NCBI GenBank assembly: GCA_024233515.1
Contig: JACKPO010000003.1
Location: 1 to 64,000, forward strand
Direction of reading: 5' to 3'
DNA from: Chlamydiales bacterium
GTDB taxonomy: Bacteria; Chlamydiota; Chlamydiia; Chlamydiales; Simkaniaceae
DNA: 64,000 nt
In this document: one piece after another, positions 34,648-42,818 of the stretch
How positions within the stretch are numbered: the stretch's first letter is position 1
Layout of the letters: every line of letters starts with the position of its first letter
The notes under the pieces: model-generated
What the model was told of the DNA's origin: nothing
Databases searched by the model: none
Seen by the model: the letters and a program-made list of their open reading frames with translations, nothing else
Made by a program: the position numbers and the translations under genes

Positions 34648-35232
34648 ATGATCAATTTTGTAAAAAAACGGGCGCTACTTGCAATGAGCGCTCTCTTTCT
34701 GACAACAGCCAGTATCGGTGGAGCGCCGGTTAAACTTGCTGATAAAACGCAAACGCCAAAAGTTGAATCGGTGTCTAACTGGAAAAAGTTTCATTCCGTT
34801 CATGGCAAATGTATGGTTTCTCTTCCAGAATCTCCTGAGCATGTAAAACAAATGATGCCTTTCCCTGAACAAGGATATAACCTTCGGTATGATGTTTATG
34901 TCTCTGCTCATGAAAAGAAAGCGGTCTACATGATGCTCATTGCGCAGTATCCTCCATTTATTAATGAATCACATGCTGAGATGTCACTGGAAAGTTTCCT
35001 CAACGGCCTCGTGACGCAAAATCATGAAAACGAGCTAATCTTTGCGGATCTTGTGAATGTTCAAGGACATAAAGCGCTCGATTTCTTCATCAAGTCGAAA
35101 GGGGTCTATTTTAAAGGTCGCGCGATTATGGCAGAGAACAACCTCTACCTTCTAGCGATGGAATGTGAACAAAATAACTACCTAGAAGGGAACTTCACAC
35201 ACTTTATCGAATCATTTGAATTGGTGAAATAA
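34648..35232 (+). CDS. Exported protein of unknown function
   Basis: A 194-residue protein with a signal peptide (KKRALLAMSALFLTTASIGGA, cleavage about residue 26). The mature part is a compact alpha/beta-looking domain (KFHSVHGKCMVSLPESPEHVKQ, YDVYVSAHEKKAVYMMLIAQYP, LYLLAMECEQNNYLEGNFTHFIESFELV). The layout recalls PsbP/LpqN-like exported domains, but I cannot assign it. Ribosome site GAGGGGG. Its TAA shares one base with the next ATG (TAATG), so the two are translationally coupled. Confidence 0.82.
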   Translation: MINFVKKRALLAMSALFLTTASIGGAPVKLADKTQTPKVESVSNWKKFHSVHGKCMVSLPESPEHVKQMMPFPEQGYNLRYDVYVSAHEKKAVYMMLIAQYPPFINESHAEMSLESFLNGLVTQNHENELIFADLVNVQGHKALDFFIKSKGVYFKGRAIMAENNLYLLAMECEQNNYLEGNFTHFIESFELVK

Positions 35233-35714
35233 TGTCCGGGATTTTAGAGCTGATCTATTTGACCATTACACAACTTGCGGCGACCTGGATTCTCGTTGGA
35301 ATCATGTGGTTTTCGCAAGTTGTCCACTATCCTCTCTACAAAAAGATCAAAGAGGGGTTTGTAGACTACGAGCGGGCTCATATTAAGCGCTCTGCTTTTC
35401 TCCTTGGGCCGCTGATGGTGATCGAGGCGGTGACCGCCTTTATGCTGATTGGCGAGGCTCCCGGAGGAGCTCTTACCACTCTAGCGGGTCTTAACCTGAT
35501 CCTTCTGATCCTTATCTGGCTCTCCACCTTCCTCTTCCAAGTCTCCTTTCACCAAAAACTGTCCATCCACTTCTCGCCCAAGATCCTCCGTAACCTTATC
35601 ACCTCGAACTGGGTTCGCACCGCGCTCTGGACCCTCAAAGGGCTTCTGATGATCTGCATCACCTATCATCTCTTCAAGCTCACCACTCTCGGTAAAAAGT
35701 TCCTCGGCCTATAA
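35232..35714 (+). CDS. Four-helix membrane protein, unknown function
   Basis: A 160-residue protein with hydrophobic helices at about 8-30, 55-75, 80-102 and 130-150. WFSQVVHYPLYKKI after the first helix and the conserved-looking His/Phe positions recall small DUF4149-like integral membrane proteins, but no family is certain. Coupled to the preceding exported protein through TAATG. It converges with the kinase gene, with only 4 bp between the stops. Confidence 0.78.
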   Translation: MSGILELIYLTITQLAATWILVGIMWFSQVVHYPLYKKIKEGFVDYERAHIKRSAFLLGPLMVIEAVTAFMLIGEAPGGALTTLAGLNLILLILIWLSTFLFQVSFHQKLSIHFSPKILRNLITSNWVRTALWTLKGLLMICITYHLFKLTTLGKKFLGL

Positions 35715-35718
35715 ATAC

Positions 35719-37704
35719 TCAGAGTGTATCGAAATAAGGATGAGTTAAGACACTCGCTCCATCGAGTCGGTCACTTTCTTTTTGAGTAAGCTTTGTTAAA
35801 AGATCATGTAACTTTTGATCCTCTAGGATCTTCGGATGATTGAGATTGATTTCCCCTTCTAGACCAGTAACCATCGTGTATAGGGTCATCCCAAATGAAT
35901 ACCAATCGGACTTTTGAGTCTTTATTCTTTCTGGAGCTTCATAGAATAGTGTCCCATTTTGCGTCTTACCACTAGGACTACTATGCCCGAAATCCCCAAG
36001 CTTTACTTCATATTCCCCATTTTTTTCTTTGATCAAAACGTTAGCAGGCTTAACATCGTTGTGTACAGTCCCAGGTTTCTGAGTGTGGAACGCATGAATT
36101 GCAGTTGCTAGCTGGAAAGCGAGATGCTTAGTAGTCACAGGGGTGAGTCTATTTATTCCAAACGATTGGCCCACGAGATCAAGAAGAGTTCCTTCAGATC
36201 TTAATCGAGAAACTGTCCCAACTAAAAAAAGCACTGCCCCGGCACGTATAAGAGTCTCCAGTGATTTTGGATTTTGAATAAAATGATAGCGCTCCTGTGC
36301 ATCTCTAACAATGACCCCTCTAGAACGTTGGAGGTGAGAGTTCTTTTGAAGACCTAAACCATTGATTTCATTATAGCCTAAAAAAATCTGATCGGGTTTT
36401 TTTTCCAGCTTAATCGCCCACCCCTTCTCTCCTTGACCACACGCAAAATAGATCTCTCCCATTCCCCCCTTTGCGACTTTTCGTTGGGTAATATGGGTTA
36501 TTTCGGGAATGTGAGCGGTCACCACTTTGGCAACCTCTGGATGAATCACAGGTTTTTTCTGAATATCAACAAATGTGTAAAGTTTTCCAAACCAACGTTG
36601 AATAAACGGTTTAACCGGTGGAGGTGTCTTTGGGACTTCCGAAACACGAACCTCGGGCTCCTCTTTTTCATACCTTACCTCTTCCTTCATTCCTTTAAAA
36701 TAGGGGTGGTTTAAGATCTGTTCACTAGAAAGACGTTTTGTAGGATCTTCCTCAAGAAGCTTTTCTAGTAAATCTTTAAGAAAGGGAGTATTTGTTATAG
36801 GAGAGAGATTTAGGTTAGGATTCTTGGGATTTTTTCCCGTTGCTATCGTGTACAGGGTTTTTCCAAAGGAGTACCAATCAGATGCTTCAGAGCAAGTATT
36901 TTCAGGAGCTCGATAAGCAGGAGATCCTCCAAAGCTACTTCCCATGTTTTGGCTTAATCCATGATCTCCAAGTCTGATTTCTGTTTTTTTCCCCTGGAAA
37001 CTGTTTTTATGTTTTAATAGAATGTTTTCGGGTTTGATGTCGTTGTGTGCTTTCCCTGTAACTCTATGAAAAGTTGTAATGGCATTGGCAAGTTGCCACG
37101 CAAACTCTCTGGTTTGATCAGAAGATAGCCCAGTGGAAAGGGTTCTTTTAGCAATGATCCAATCAGCAAGGTTTTTCGAATCACGAGCACGAGAAAGTGA
37201 TCCAACCTCTTTGACATCTTCTCTACCATGATAGTGTGATAATTCATCTTTACTCTTTACATAGAGAGTTTCTTCTCCTACTTGTAGAAGCACCCCTTCT
37301 GTTACCTGAAGATAATGTTTTTTCGGAAGACCTAATCCACTCCCTTCTCCATGCGTTGAATCATACGAATACCCCTCACGTTTTCCTCTCTCTTTTTCCA
37401 GCTTTACAGCTTTCGTTTTCCCATTTACTTCGGTTGAATATACTTTGCCAAAACTTCCTTCTCCAAGCTTTGCGTCAAAGTGATCAATCCCTTGCTCTCT
37501 TAATAGACGAGCAATCCTTGGGTCAACCTCTCGGTTGTCTGGGGTCAACATCAGAGGCTCAACCTCTTTACTTTCAAATAATTGACCAAAATCTGCAACG
37601 AAACGCTTCACTTGTTCGATAAGAGCTAATAGGAGATCTCCTAGCCCTAAGATCGTTGATCCAAAAGGAATAGGTGAGAATTGATTTGGATGTATTGATT
37701 CCAT
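35719..37704 (-). CDS. Protein with two tandem Ser/Thr kinase domains
   Basis: A 661-residue protein holding two Hanks-type kinase domains in a row. Domain 1 (about 75-345): glycine loop GEGSFGKV (81-88), Lys101 in AVKLEK, catalytic loop HNDIKPEN (220-227), and DHG (247-249) in place of DFG. Domain 2 (about 405-661): KGGMGEIYF, AIKLEK, HNDVKPAN and a normal DFG. Both lack the usual Arg of HRD but keep the catalytic Asp, Lys and Asn, so both could be active. No membrane helix or PASTA domain, unlike PknD-type kinases, so it is soluble and possibly delivered to the host; that is inference. GGGGGAAG precedes the ATG. Confidence 0.9.
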   Translation of the reverse strand: MESIHPNQFSPIPFGSTILGLGDLLLALIEQVKRFVADFGQLFESKEVEPLMLTPDNREVDPRIARLLREQGIDHFDAKLGEGSFGKVYSTEVNGKTKAVKLEKERGKREGYSYDSTHGEGSGLGLPKKHYLQVTEGVLLQVGEETLYVKSKDELSHYHGREDVKEVGSLSRARDSKNLADWIIAKRTLSTGLSSDQTREFAWQLANAITTFHRVTGKAHNDIKPENILLKHKNSFQGKKTEIRLGDHGLSQNMGSSFGGSPAYRAPENTCSEASDWYSFGKTLYTIATGKNPKNPNLNLSPITNTPFLKDLLEKLLEEDPTKRLSSEQILNHPYFKGMKEEVRYEKEEPEVRVSEVPKTPPPVKPFIQRWFGKLYTFVDIQKKPVIHPEVAKVVTAHIPEITHITQRKVAKGGMGEIYFACGQGEKGWAIKLEKKPDQIFLGYNEINGLGLQKNSHLQRSRGVIVRDAQERYHFIQNPKSLETLIRAGAVLFLVGTVSRLRSEGTLLDLVGQSFGINRLTPVTTKHLAFQLATAIHAFHTQKPGTVHNDVKPANVLIKEKNGEYEVKLGDFGHSSPSGKTQNGTLFYEAPERIKTQKSDWYSFGMTLYTMVTGLEGEINLNHPKILEDQKLHDLLTKLTQKESDRLDGASVLTHPYFDTL

Positions 37705-37735
37705 TTGATCTTCCCCCGAAGACGATTTAAATACT

Positions 37736-37775
37736 ATTATATCATAAAATTTACTTTAATTAAACTAAATTTTAT
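37736..37775 (-). promoter_or_regulatory. Promoter and A+T-rich palindrome of the tandem-kinase gene
   Basis: TATAAT on the minus strand at 37741-37736. Over the -35 area lies a 32-bp palindrome (37744-37775: ATAAAATTTA, centre TTTAATTAAA, TAAATTTTAT, with one C mismatch on each side). The palindrome could be an operator. Bases 37776-37918 hold no gene; a GCTAGA/TCTAGC hairpin lies near 37886. Confidence 0.5.
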
Positions 37776-37918
37776 CATGTTTACTATAAGGTATTTATGG
37801 TTTTCTCAGAAAGAAGAGGGATTCTGATACACTTTTTCCATGATCGGCTCCCCAAATTTATTAGAACATATCGTAATTGCTCGTAGCTAGAGGCTCATCT
37901 AGCCAGAGTCAAGAAAAA

Positions 37919-37999
37919 GGTTGTCTCCTTTAACCCGGAAGAACCAAACTGGTTTTCCACAAAACAAACGGCCTCGCAGGCCAAACAAAGGAGACAACC
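37919..37999 (+). promoter_or_regulatory. Ribosome-site-sequestering hairpin of the IS110 transposase
   Basis: GGTTGTCTCCTTT (37919-37931) pairs perfectly with AAAGGAGACAACC (37987-37999), which contains the Shine-Dalgarno AAGGAG and ends directly at the transposase ATG. The loop holds two smaller hairpins (AACCA/TGGTT and GGCCT/AGGCC). The fold should keep translation off and could limit transposase made from read-through transcripts. It may also be part of a left-end RNA of the element. Confidence 0.75.
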
Positions 38000-39040
38000 A
38001 TGAAACATTATATTGGATTAGATATTTCAAAGAAAGAGACAGCTGTTTGTATGATTGATGAACAAGGAAAAGTGCTTCATGAAAAAATGGTAATAACAGA
38101 TCCCGACACTATTTACGATACAATCAAAGGATTTGGAAATTACGAGATTGATACCGTGGGGCTAGAAAGTGGATCGTGGAGCTACTGGATGGAAGAAGAG
38201 CTCATTAGTAGAGGACTACCAGCACTAACTTGTGATGCAAGAAAAATAGCAACATTTTTAAGTCTGAAAATAAATAAGACAGACAAGAATGATGCAAGAG
38301 GAATTGCCGAGTGCTTAAGAGTGGGGTGTATTTCAACAATAGCTCCTAAATCCAAAAGACACCTGGGGTTAAGTGTATTACTTAAAAGCCGAAAGCAACT
38401 TGTCATGGGAAAAGTAGACCTGCAAATGGCAATCAGAGGATTAATCAAGCCTTTTGGAAAAATGATGAACCCACACCAGGGAAAAGCATTTATCGAAAGT
38501 GTTCTCAAGAATATCAAAGAGCTCCCTGAGACAGCTCGGGAAGGAATTGAAGCAATGATAGAATGCTTTAAAAAACTGACAGAAGAAATCAAAAGGCTCG
38601 ATAAACAGATTACTAAACTAGCAGGAGAAATCCCCGAAACAAAACGGCTAATGTCAATCCCCGGTATCGGTATGGTTACAGCATTAACATATTATACAGA
38701 GATCGGAAACCCCAAAAGATTTAAAAAATCAAAGGACGTTGGAGCCTACATAGGGCTTACACCAAGACAATATTCATCTGGAGAAACAGAAAGGCTAGGG
38801 AGGATCTCGAAAAAAGGACCACCAATGATAAGGTCACTTCTAGTGGAAGCAGGGATAGTAATCTTAACGCGAAGCTCAAAGTGGAGTAAGTTAAAGGCTT
38901 GGGGGCATAAAATAGAAAAGAAGCATGGGAGAAAGAAAGCTGCAGTAGCATTAGGCCGAAAGCTTGCAGTTATTATGCACCAGCTGCTGGTGAAAGAAGA
39001 TGAACAGTTTAAGTATAAGACTTTAGATCTTGTTGCATAA
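38000..39040 (+). CDS. IS110-family transposase (DEDD type)
   Basis: A 346-residue intact transposase/recombinase. N-terminal RuvC-like DEDD domain: Asp in YIGLDISKK (8), Glu in VGLESGSW (near 56), Asp residues in KTDKNDARGIAE (near 94-97). C-terminal Tnp20 domain: LMSIPGIGMVTALTYYTEIG, YIGLTPRQYSSGETERLGRISKKG with the conserved Ser near 254. Such enzymes work with a structured RNA from the element's own non-coding end that specifies donor and target. The gene has no frameshift, so it may be active. Translation start is masked by the hairpin at 37919-37999. Confidence 0.94.
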   Translation: MKHYIGLDISKKETAVCMIDEQGKVLHEKMVITDPDTIYDTIKGFGNYEIDTVGLESGSWSYWMEEELISRGLPALTCDARKIATFLSLKINKTDKNDARGIAECLRVGCISTIAPKSKRHLGLSVLLKSRKQLVMGKVDLQMAIRGLIKPFGKMMNPHQGKAFIESVLKNIKELPETAREGIEAMIECFKKLTEEIKRLDKQITKLAGEIPETKRLMSIPGIGMVTALTYYTEIGNPKRFKKSKDVGAYIGLTPRQYSSGETERLGRISKKGPPMIRSLLVEAGIVILTRSSKWSKLKAWGHKIEKKHGRKKAAVALGRKLAVIMHQLLVKEDEQFKYKTLDLVA

Positions 39041-39074
39041 GTAAAGGAAAAGAAAAAAACACATGACATAAAAC

Positions 39075-39145
39075 CGAAGGTAGAGGCACTGACGTACACC
39101 GGGATGGTCTTCAAGACCGCTTATAACAGTGTCATGCCTCTCCTT
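39075..39145 (+). ncRNA. Candidate bridge RNA (seekRNA) stem-loop of the IS110 element
   Basis: AGAGGCACTGAC (39082-39093) pairs with GTCATGCCTCT (39131-39141) with one bulge. Inside is a large internal loop (about 12 and 12 bases) closed by an apical hairpin GGTCT/AGACC (39106-39118). Stem, internal loop and terminal hairpin is the shape of the guide loops of IS110/IS1111 bridge RNAs, and the position 35-100 bp after the transposase stop fits the IS1111 group. Promoter and full length are unknown. Confidence 0.5.
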
Positions 39146-39278
39146 TTCGAACCGTATGTTGGAGCTAGGATGAAAAATTCCTTTAAAAAAGACTCCGTAG
39201 AGAACCCTGGATGCGTGTCATGATGTTAATGAAGGAAACGACTAAAATGATTTGACAAAAACCGAGCAATTAGAGAAC

Positions 39279-39442
39279 CCGGGGTAGAACCCCGGAGTGC
39301 TACTTATTTTTCTCTTTAGCGTTGCGCGTTCAATAGATCTCCATCCTCACACACCATAGAGGTAGAATAGAGACGACATTTAGTGAAATCATATCGTTGA
39401 TGCCAAGGAGTATCCAGGCAAGAACCCCTAAGGGGTTCTTGC
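39279..39442. other. Structured non-coding stretch with two perfect hairpins
   Basis: CCGGGGT/ACCCCGG with loop AGA (39279-39295) and GCAAGAACCCC/GGGGTTCTTGC with loop TAA (39418-39442). Neither is followed by a clear T run, so they are weak as terminators; the first may belong to the IS right end. I see no gene between 39041 and 39718. Confidence 0.5.
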
Positions 39443-39507
39443 TCAAGGTGTTATTTTCATTCTTGCGGTAACAATAAGGTATACACTAAAGAAGCTTTTG
39501 CCATAGC

Positions 39508-39624
39508 GCCGCATAAGGCTTCTAGAATCAACGCATCTACTTCGCTTCGCCCCAACGCTCACGGTGAACCACCTTAGCTCGGCGCTCATCTTGTATCTAC
39601 GTCAATTCTTTTTGCCTCTGCAGC
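39508..39624. repeat. Palindromic element related to the 163-167-bp family, degenerate copy
   Basis: AGAATCAACGCATCTAC (39524-39540) pairs with 39593-39609 at 13 of 17 positions. Outer GCCGCATAAGGC (39508-39519) is similar to the complement of 39614-39624. A GGTG/CACC hairpin (39563-39573) lies near the centre. Same layout as the full copies but weaker. It lies about 470 bp past the transposase stop. Confidence 0.5.
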
Positions 39625-39718
39625 GAAATAAGTGACATTCCGGGGTGGAAGCTAATGGATTGATTTTTTATAGAGGATTTTTGTTGTATGTGGCGGGGGA
39701 GCATGCTATGTGGGAAGT

Positions 39719-41353
39719 ATGCATAACCCATCGCTCCCAGATGTGAAAACAGTGAATGTGAATCATAGGGATTCATGGCAGGGGGCGCTTTCGCGTCATT
39801 TTCGGAGCTGCTTTAAGGCTCACTCTTTCAAGAATATGGCCTTATCGATTTTAACCTTCGGGGTGTACCCTTATAAGAAGTATAAGTTAGCGAAGCGGAG
39901 CATTGCCCAGGCCCTTGCTGCGCGGAAGCTTTTTTATTTTCGGGCCCTGCAGGATCACATTGAAGCGGCGCGCCAAGAACAGACCCATACCGATCCTCGG
40001 CAATCACTTAATGCGATTTTCATGAAAGTTCAGTCGGAGAAGGTTGACGAGAGTGAAGAGGCTCTCGAGTTTAAGGCGATCTATTATCCTAGCGAGCTTC
40101 TCCTTTTTATTACGAACCCGACGCGGGATAATAAAAGCATTCGCTTGCGCCGAGTAAAATCACATAAGCATCTCGACTATCTCCGGATGTGGCATGAGCT
40201 CAAGAAAAAGGCACGGATCAACCAGTATCGGCAAATTCAGAATATCAACTTCTTCAATAAGACGCTTAAAGAGGAGCATTGCCTGACGCCGCAGGGGATC
40301 CATGATCGACTGCAACGGACCTCTGTCTGTCGCAAGAGCATCTGGCAGATCACCAAATTTCGAGAGCTTGCGAAGGCGTTTCAAGAGGTTGTCCTTGCCT
40401 ATCAGGATTTTGAGGAGATTAGCGACACCAAGCCCGAGCTTTACCACTTGATCGAGACTTTAGCAAAGACCTCAGAGAAGGATATCGATACGTTGCAGAC
40501 CTATTTAGCGAGTCGCTACCTCCCTCGCGATCTCCCTCTCGAAAACCGGCGACAGCTCGTCCAGCTTGCTAATCAGCAAGAGGTCTTGTTCCATATGAGT
40601 GAAGATGAGCAGTTTAACATTTGTGCGCTCATTCTCAACAAATATCAGTGGGACTTTCTCCTCTCCAGCCAAGAGGTCTCGAATGTGACGCTCGGTCTTC
40701 TGGACTGGGCCTTTGAAGAGTGTTCGGCTGAGATGGAGAAGGAACTTTCCTTTATCGAAAAGATCTATGCGGGGATCGATCAAAAGGTAAAGGATGACCC
40801 GGAAAACTTTCCAACAATTAATGAAAAAATTTCAGAAGATGAAAGTTTACGTTTCATGACGGTTGACTTTGCAAAAGAGTTGAACCGGGAGTGGCCCTCT
40901 CTTAACCTCTATGAGGACGAAAAACTGATCTATCATACCGCTAAGACCGATTCGTTTGCTCTTGAAAAACTTCTGGAAGTCTACAAAGAGCTCCGTAAAT
41001 TAACGCCCATCGATGATCCTCTCTTTAGTTTGATTCAAGAGGCGCTGTCTCAATCGGGAAAAATGGCCTTTCAGTCAGCGATTGAAGAGGGGGTGATGAA
41101 GCTTTTAGGGACAAAGTCGGAGTATTTTCTCCCGATCCTTTCGAATACAGAGGTGTCGGTGATCAAACATCACCACAACCATCTCGAAATCAGGTATACC
41201 TTTGAGCAGCTCATCACACGGAAAGGGGAGGTTCAGCACCCTTTTGAAAAGGAGAAATATATGGTGATCACTCAACCCCTTGAAAAGGTGGAGGGGAAGT
41301 GGGTGTCGCCAGAGGCTAAAGTGAAAATTGCAACGAAGAAGAGAGCAGAATGA
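39719..41353 (+). CDS. Protein of unknown function, 544 residues
   Basis: No family recognised. A short hydrophobic stretch (MALSILTFGVYPYKKYKLAKR, about residue 40-60) near the N-terminus, then a long charged and helical body with no further membrane segment. The C-terminal 60 residues look beta-rich (EVSVIKHHHNHLEIRYTFEQL, KYMVITQPLEKVEGKWVSPEAKV). The first 70 residues contain several basic clusters. ATG 39719 has GGGAAG upstream; GTG 39710 is the alternative. Overlaps the MFS gene by 4 bp (ATGA), so the two are translationally coupled. Confidence 0.8.
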   Translation: MHNPSLPDVKTVNVNHRDSWQGALSRHFRSCFKAHSFKNMALSILTFGVYPYKKYKLAKRSIAQALAARKLFYFRALQDHIEAARQEQTHTDPRQSLNAIFMKVQSEKVDESEEALEFKAIYYPSELLLFITNPTRDNKSIRLRRVKSHKHLDYLRMWHELKKKARINQYRQIQNINFFNKTLKEEHCLTPQGIHDRLQRTSVCRKSIWQITKFRELAKAFQEVVLAYQDFEEISDTKPELYHLIETLAKTSEKDIDTLQTYLASRYLPRDLPLENRRQLVQLANQQEVLFHMSEDEQFNICALILNKYQWDFLLSSQEVSNVTLGLLDWAFEECSAEMEKELSFIEKIYAGIDQKVKDDPENFPTINEKISEDESLRFMTVDFAKELNREWPSLNLYEDEKLIYHTAKTDSFALEKLLEVYKELRKLTPIDDPLFSLIQEALSQSGKMAFQSAIEEGVMKLLGTKSEYFLPILSNTEVSVIKHHHNHLEIRYTFEQLITRKGEVQHPFEKEKYMVITQPLEKVEGKWVSPEAKVKIATKKRAE

Positions 41354-42654
41354 AACGGGTGTTTCGCGGAGTGATTCCTCCACTTCTCAGTTTGATTACG
41401 GTGATGCTCGGAAACGGTTTTTTTACAACCTACACGAGTCTTCGCTTTTCAACGGAAGGGTATCCCAACTATGTCATTGGGATATTGGGGGCGGCCTACT
41501 ATCTGGGAATGATGCTTGGAGCGATTTATGTTGAACGGTTGATCAGTCGCATTGGCCATATCCGGAGCTTTGCGATGATGGCGTCGATCAACTCTGTGAT
41601 TATCGTCATTCAGGCCTTTTATATTGACCCCTTTTCATGGACTATTTACCGAACGCTCACCGGGTTTTGTACCTCTGGTTTTTTTATTGCGATCGAAAGC
41701 TGGCTCCTCCTTTCTTCAGGAGTCAAGAGTCGTGGACGTCTCCTTTCTCTTTATATGCTTACTCTCTACCTCGCTCAAGGATTTGGTCAGTTTATCCTCA
41801 ACGCCTCGCCGATCCAAAGTTTGATTCCCTTTGCGATTACGGTGATCTTAAGTTCCCTTTCTGTCGTCCCTGTTTCGATGATGAAAAGTAGTGGGCCGGT
41901 GATGATGGATCATTCGATTACAAATGTCTTTCATATCATCAAGCGCTCTCCTTTGGGACCGATCGGATGTTTTGTTTCGGGACTGATTCTCAGCTCGTTT
42001 TATGGCCTGGCCCCCATTTATGCAAAAGAGATTAACCTTAGCCTCCTTCAGATCTCGCAGATCATGGGCTTTACGATTATGGGAGGACTTCTCTTGCAAT
42101 GGCCTCTGGGACATTTATCGGATATTTTCAACCGGAGAAAAGTGATCATAGGAGTAACGATTAGCCTCATGATCGTGACCTATGCCCTCTATTATAGTCC
42201 CCATTTCCACTATTACGTTCTCTTGATCTTGATGGTGCTATTCGGAGGAATTTCGTTCACTCTCTATCCTCTCTCAATTACCTATACGTGTGACCACTTT
42301 TCGGAGAAAAAAGTGATTGGAATTACCTGCGCCCTCCTCCTAATTTATGGAGTAGGGTGTATTATCAGTCCGCTTATCTCACCCTTCTTTATGAGCTATT
42401 TTGGTCCTTCAGGACTCTTCCTCTACATGAGTATCCTCTGCGCAGCGTTTGTTCTGATCTGTATGTGGCGGGTCCTTCACTCAAAACCTCTTTCTGAAGA
42501 TGAGCAAAGTGATTATCTTCCTCTCCCTCGCGCCACCTCAATGGCCCTCTATCTCGATCCCAAAAGTGACTTCGATGAGGAAGACGAGCTTGACGAGGAC
42601 GAGGAAGATCTCTATCCCTTTTCCGAAGAGTACGAAGACGAAGATGAGGATTAA
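41350..42654 (+). CDS. MFS transporter (YcaD-like) with acidic C-terminal tail
   Basis: A 434-residue major facilitator with about 12 membrane helices. The loop 2-3 motif region is GAIYVERLISRIGHIRSF, and helix 5 area reads YLAQGFGQFIL; this looks like the YcaD/YfkF-type branch. The last 40 residues are almost wholly acidic (DFDEEDELDEDEEDLYPFSEEYEDEDED), unusual for this family and probably cytoplasmic. Substrate unknown. The stop codon lies at the left edge of the palindromic element at 42652. Confidence 0.87.
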   Translation: MKRVFRGVIPPLLSLITVMLGNGFFTTYTSLRFSTEGYPNYVIGILGAAYYLGMMLGAIYVERLISRIGHIRSFAMMASINSVIIVIQAFYIDPFSWTIYRTLTGFCTSGFFIAIESWLLLSSGVKSRGRLLSLYMLTLYLAQGFGQFILNASPIQSLIPFAITVILSSLSVVPVSMMKSSGPVMMDHSITNVFHIIKRSPLGPIGCFVSGLILSSFYGLAPIYAKEINLSLLQISQIMGFTIMGGLLLQWPLGHLSDIFNRRKVIIGVTISLMIVTYALYYSPHFHYYVLLILMVLFGGISFTLYPLSITYTCDHFSEKKVIGITCALLLIYGVGCIISPLISPFFMSYFGPSGLFLYMSILCAAFVLICMWRVLHSKPLSEDEQSDYLPLPRATSMALYLDPKSDFDEEDELDEDEEDLYPFSEEYEDEDED

Positions 42655-42818
42655 TACCATGTCTCAAAAATAAGTTGGTGAATGTAGCTTGTTCTTTTCG
42701 GTTAAAATTTGGTTTTCGATTTCGCTAACCATCGAGTGGTTAGGCTCATCTCCAAACTAAATTTTTCCTCGAAAATCTCAGCGCTAATTCTGCACCTTAT
42801 TTTTTAGAAATGGTATAA
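42652..42818. repeat. 167-bp intergenic palindromic element, copy 3
   Basis: The outer 23 bases 42652-42674 pair with 42796-42818 at 20 of 23 positions. Pairing continues inward (for example AAAATTT near 42704 with AAATTTTT near 42759). The central hairpin TAACCA/TGGTTA with loop TCGAG (42726-42742) is at the midpoint. It lies between convergent genes and contains the stop codons of both: the MFS gene's TAA is its first triplet, and the last residues of the minus-strand gene are encoded by its right arm. Confidence 0.82.

Larger units (their letters stand above)
37919..39310 (+). mobile_element. IS110-family insertion sequence (IS1111-like), ends uncertain
   Basis: The minimal extent is from the hairpin before the transposase to the structured region after it. 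IS110-family elements usually lack terminal inverted repeats and target duplications, and I could not fix either end from one copy. The longer non-coding part lies downstream of the transposase, as in the IS1111 group. G+C and codon use of the transposase (many AGA, ATA, AAA codons) differ from the neighbouring housekeeping genes, consistent with transfer. Confidence 0.7.

Noticed and set aside
37919..37999. The 13-bp repeats as terminal inverted repeats of the IS
   Set aside because: Both arms lie on the same side of the transposase; no matching copy was seen downstream, so they form a local hairpin.
39140..39165. TTCGAACC-like sequence resembling a tRNA T-loop
   Set aside because: No acceptor or anticodon stem can be formed around it; it belongs to the structured IS right side.
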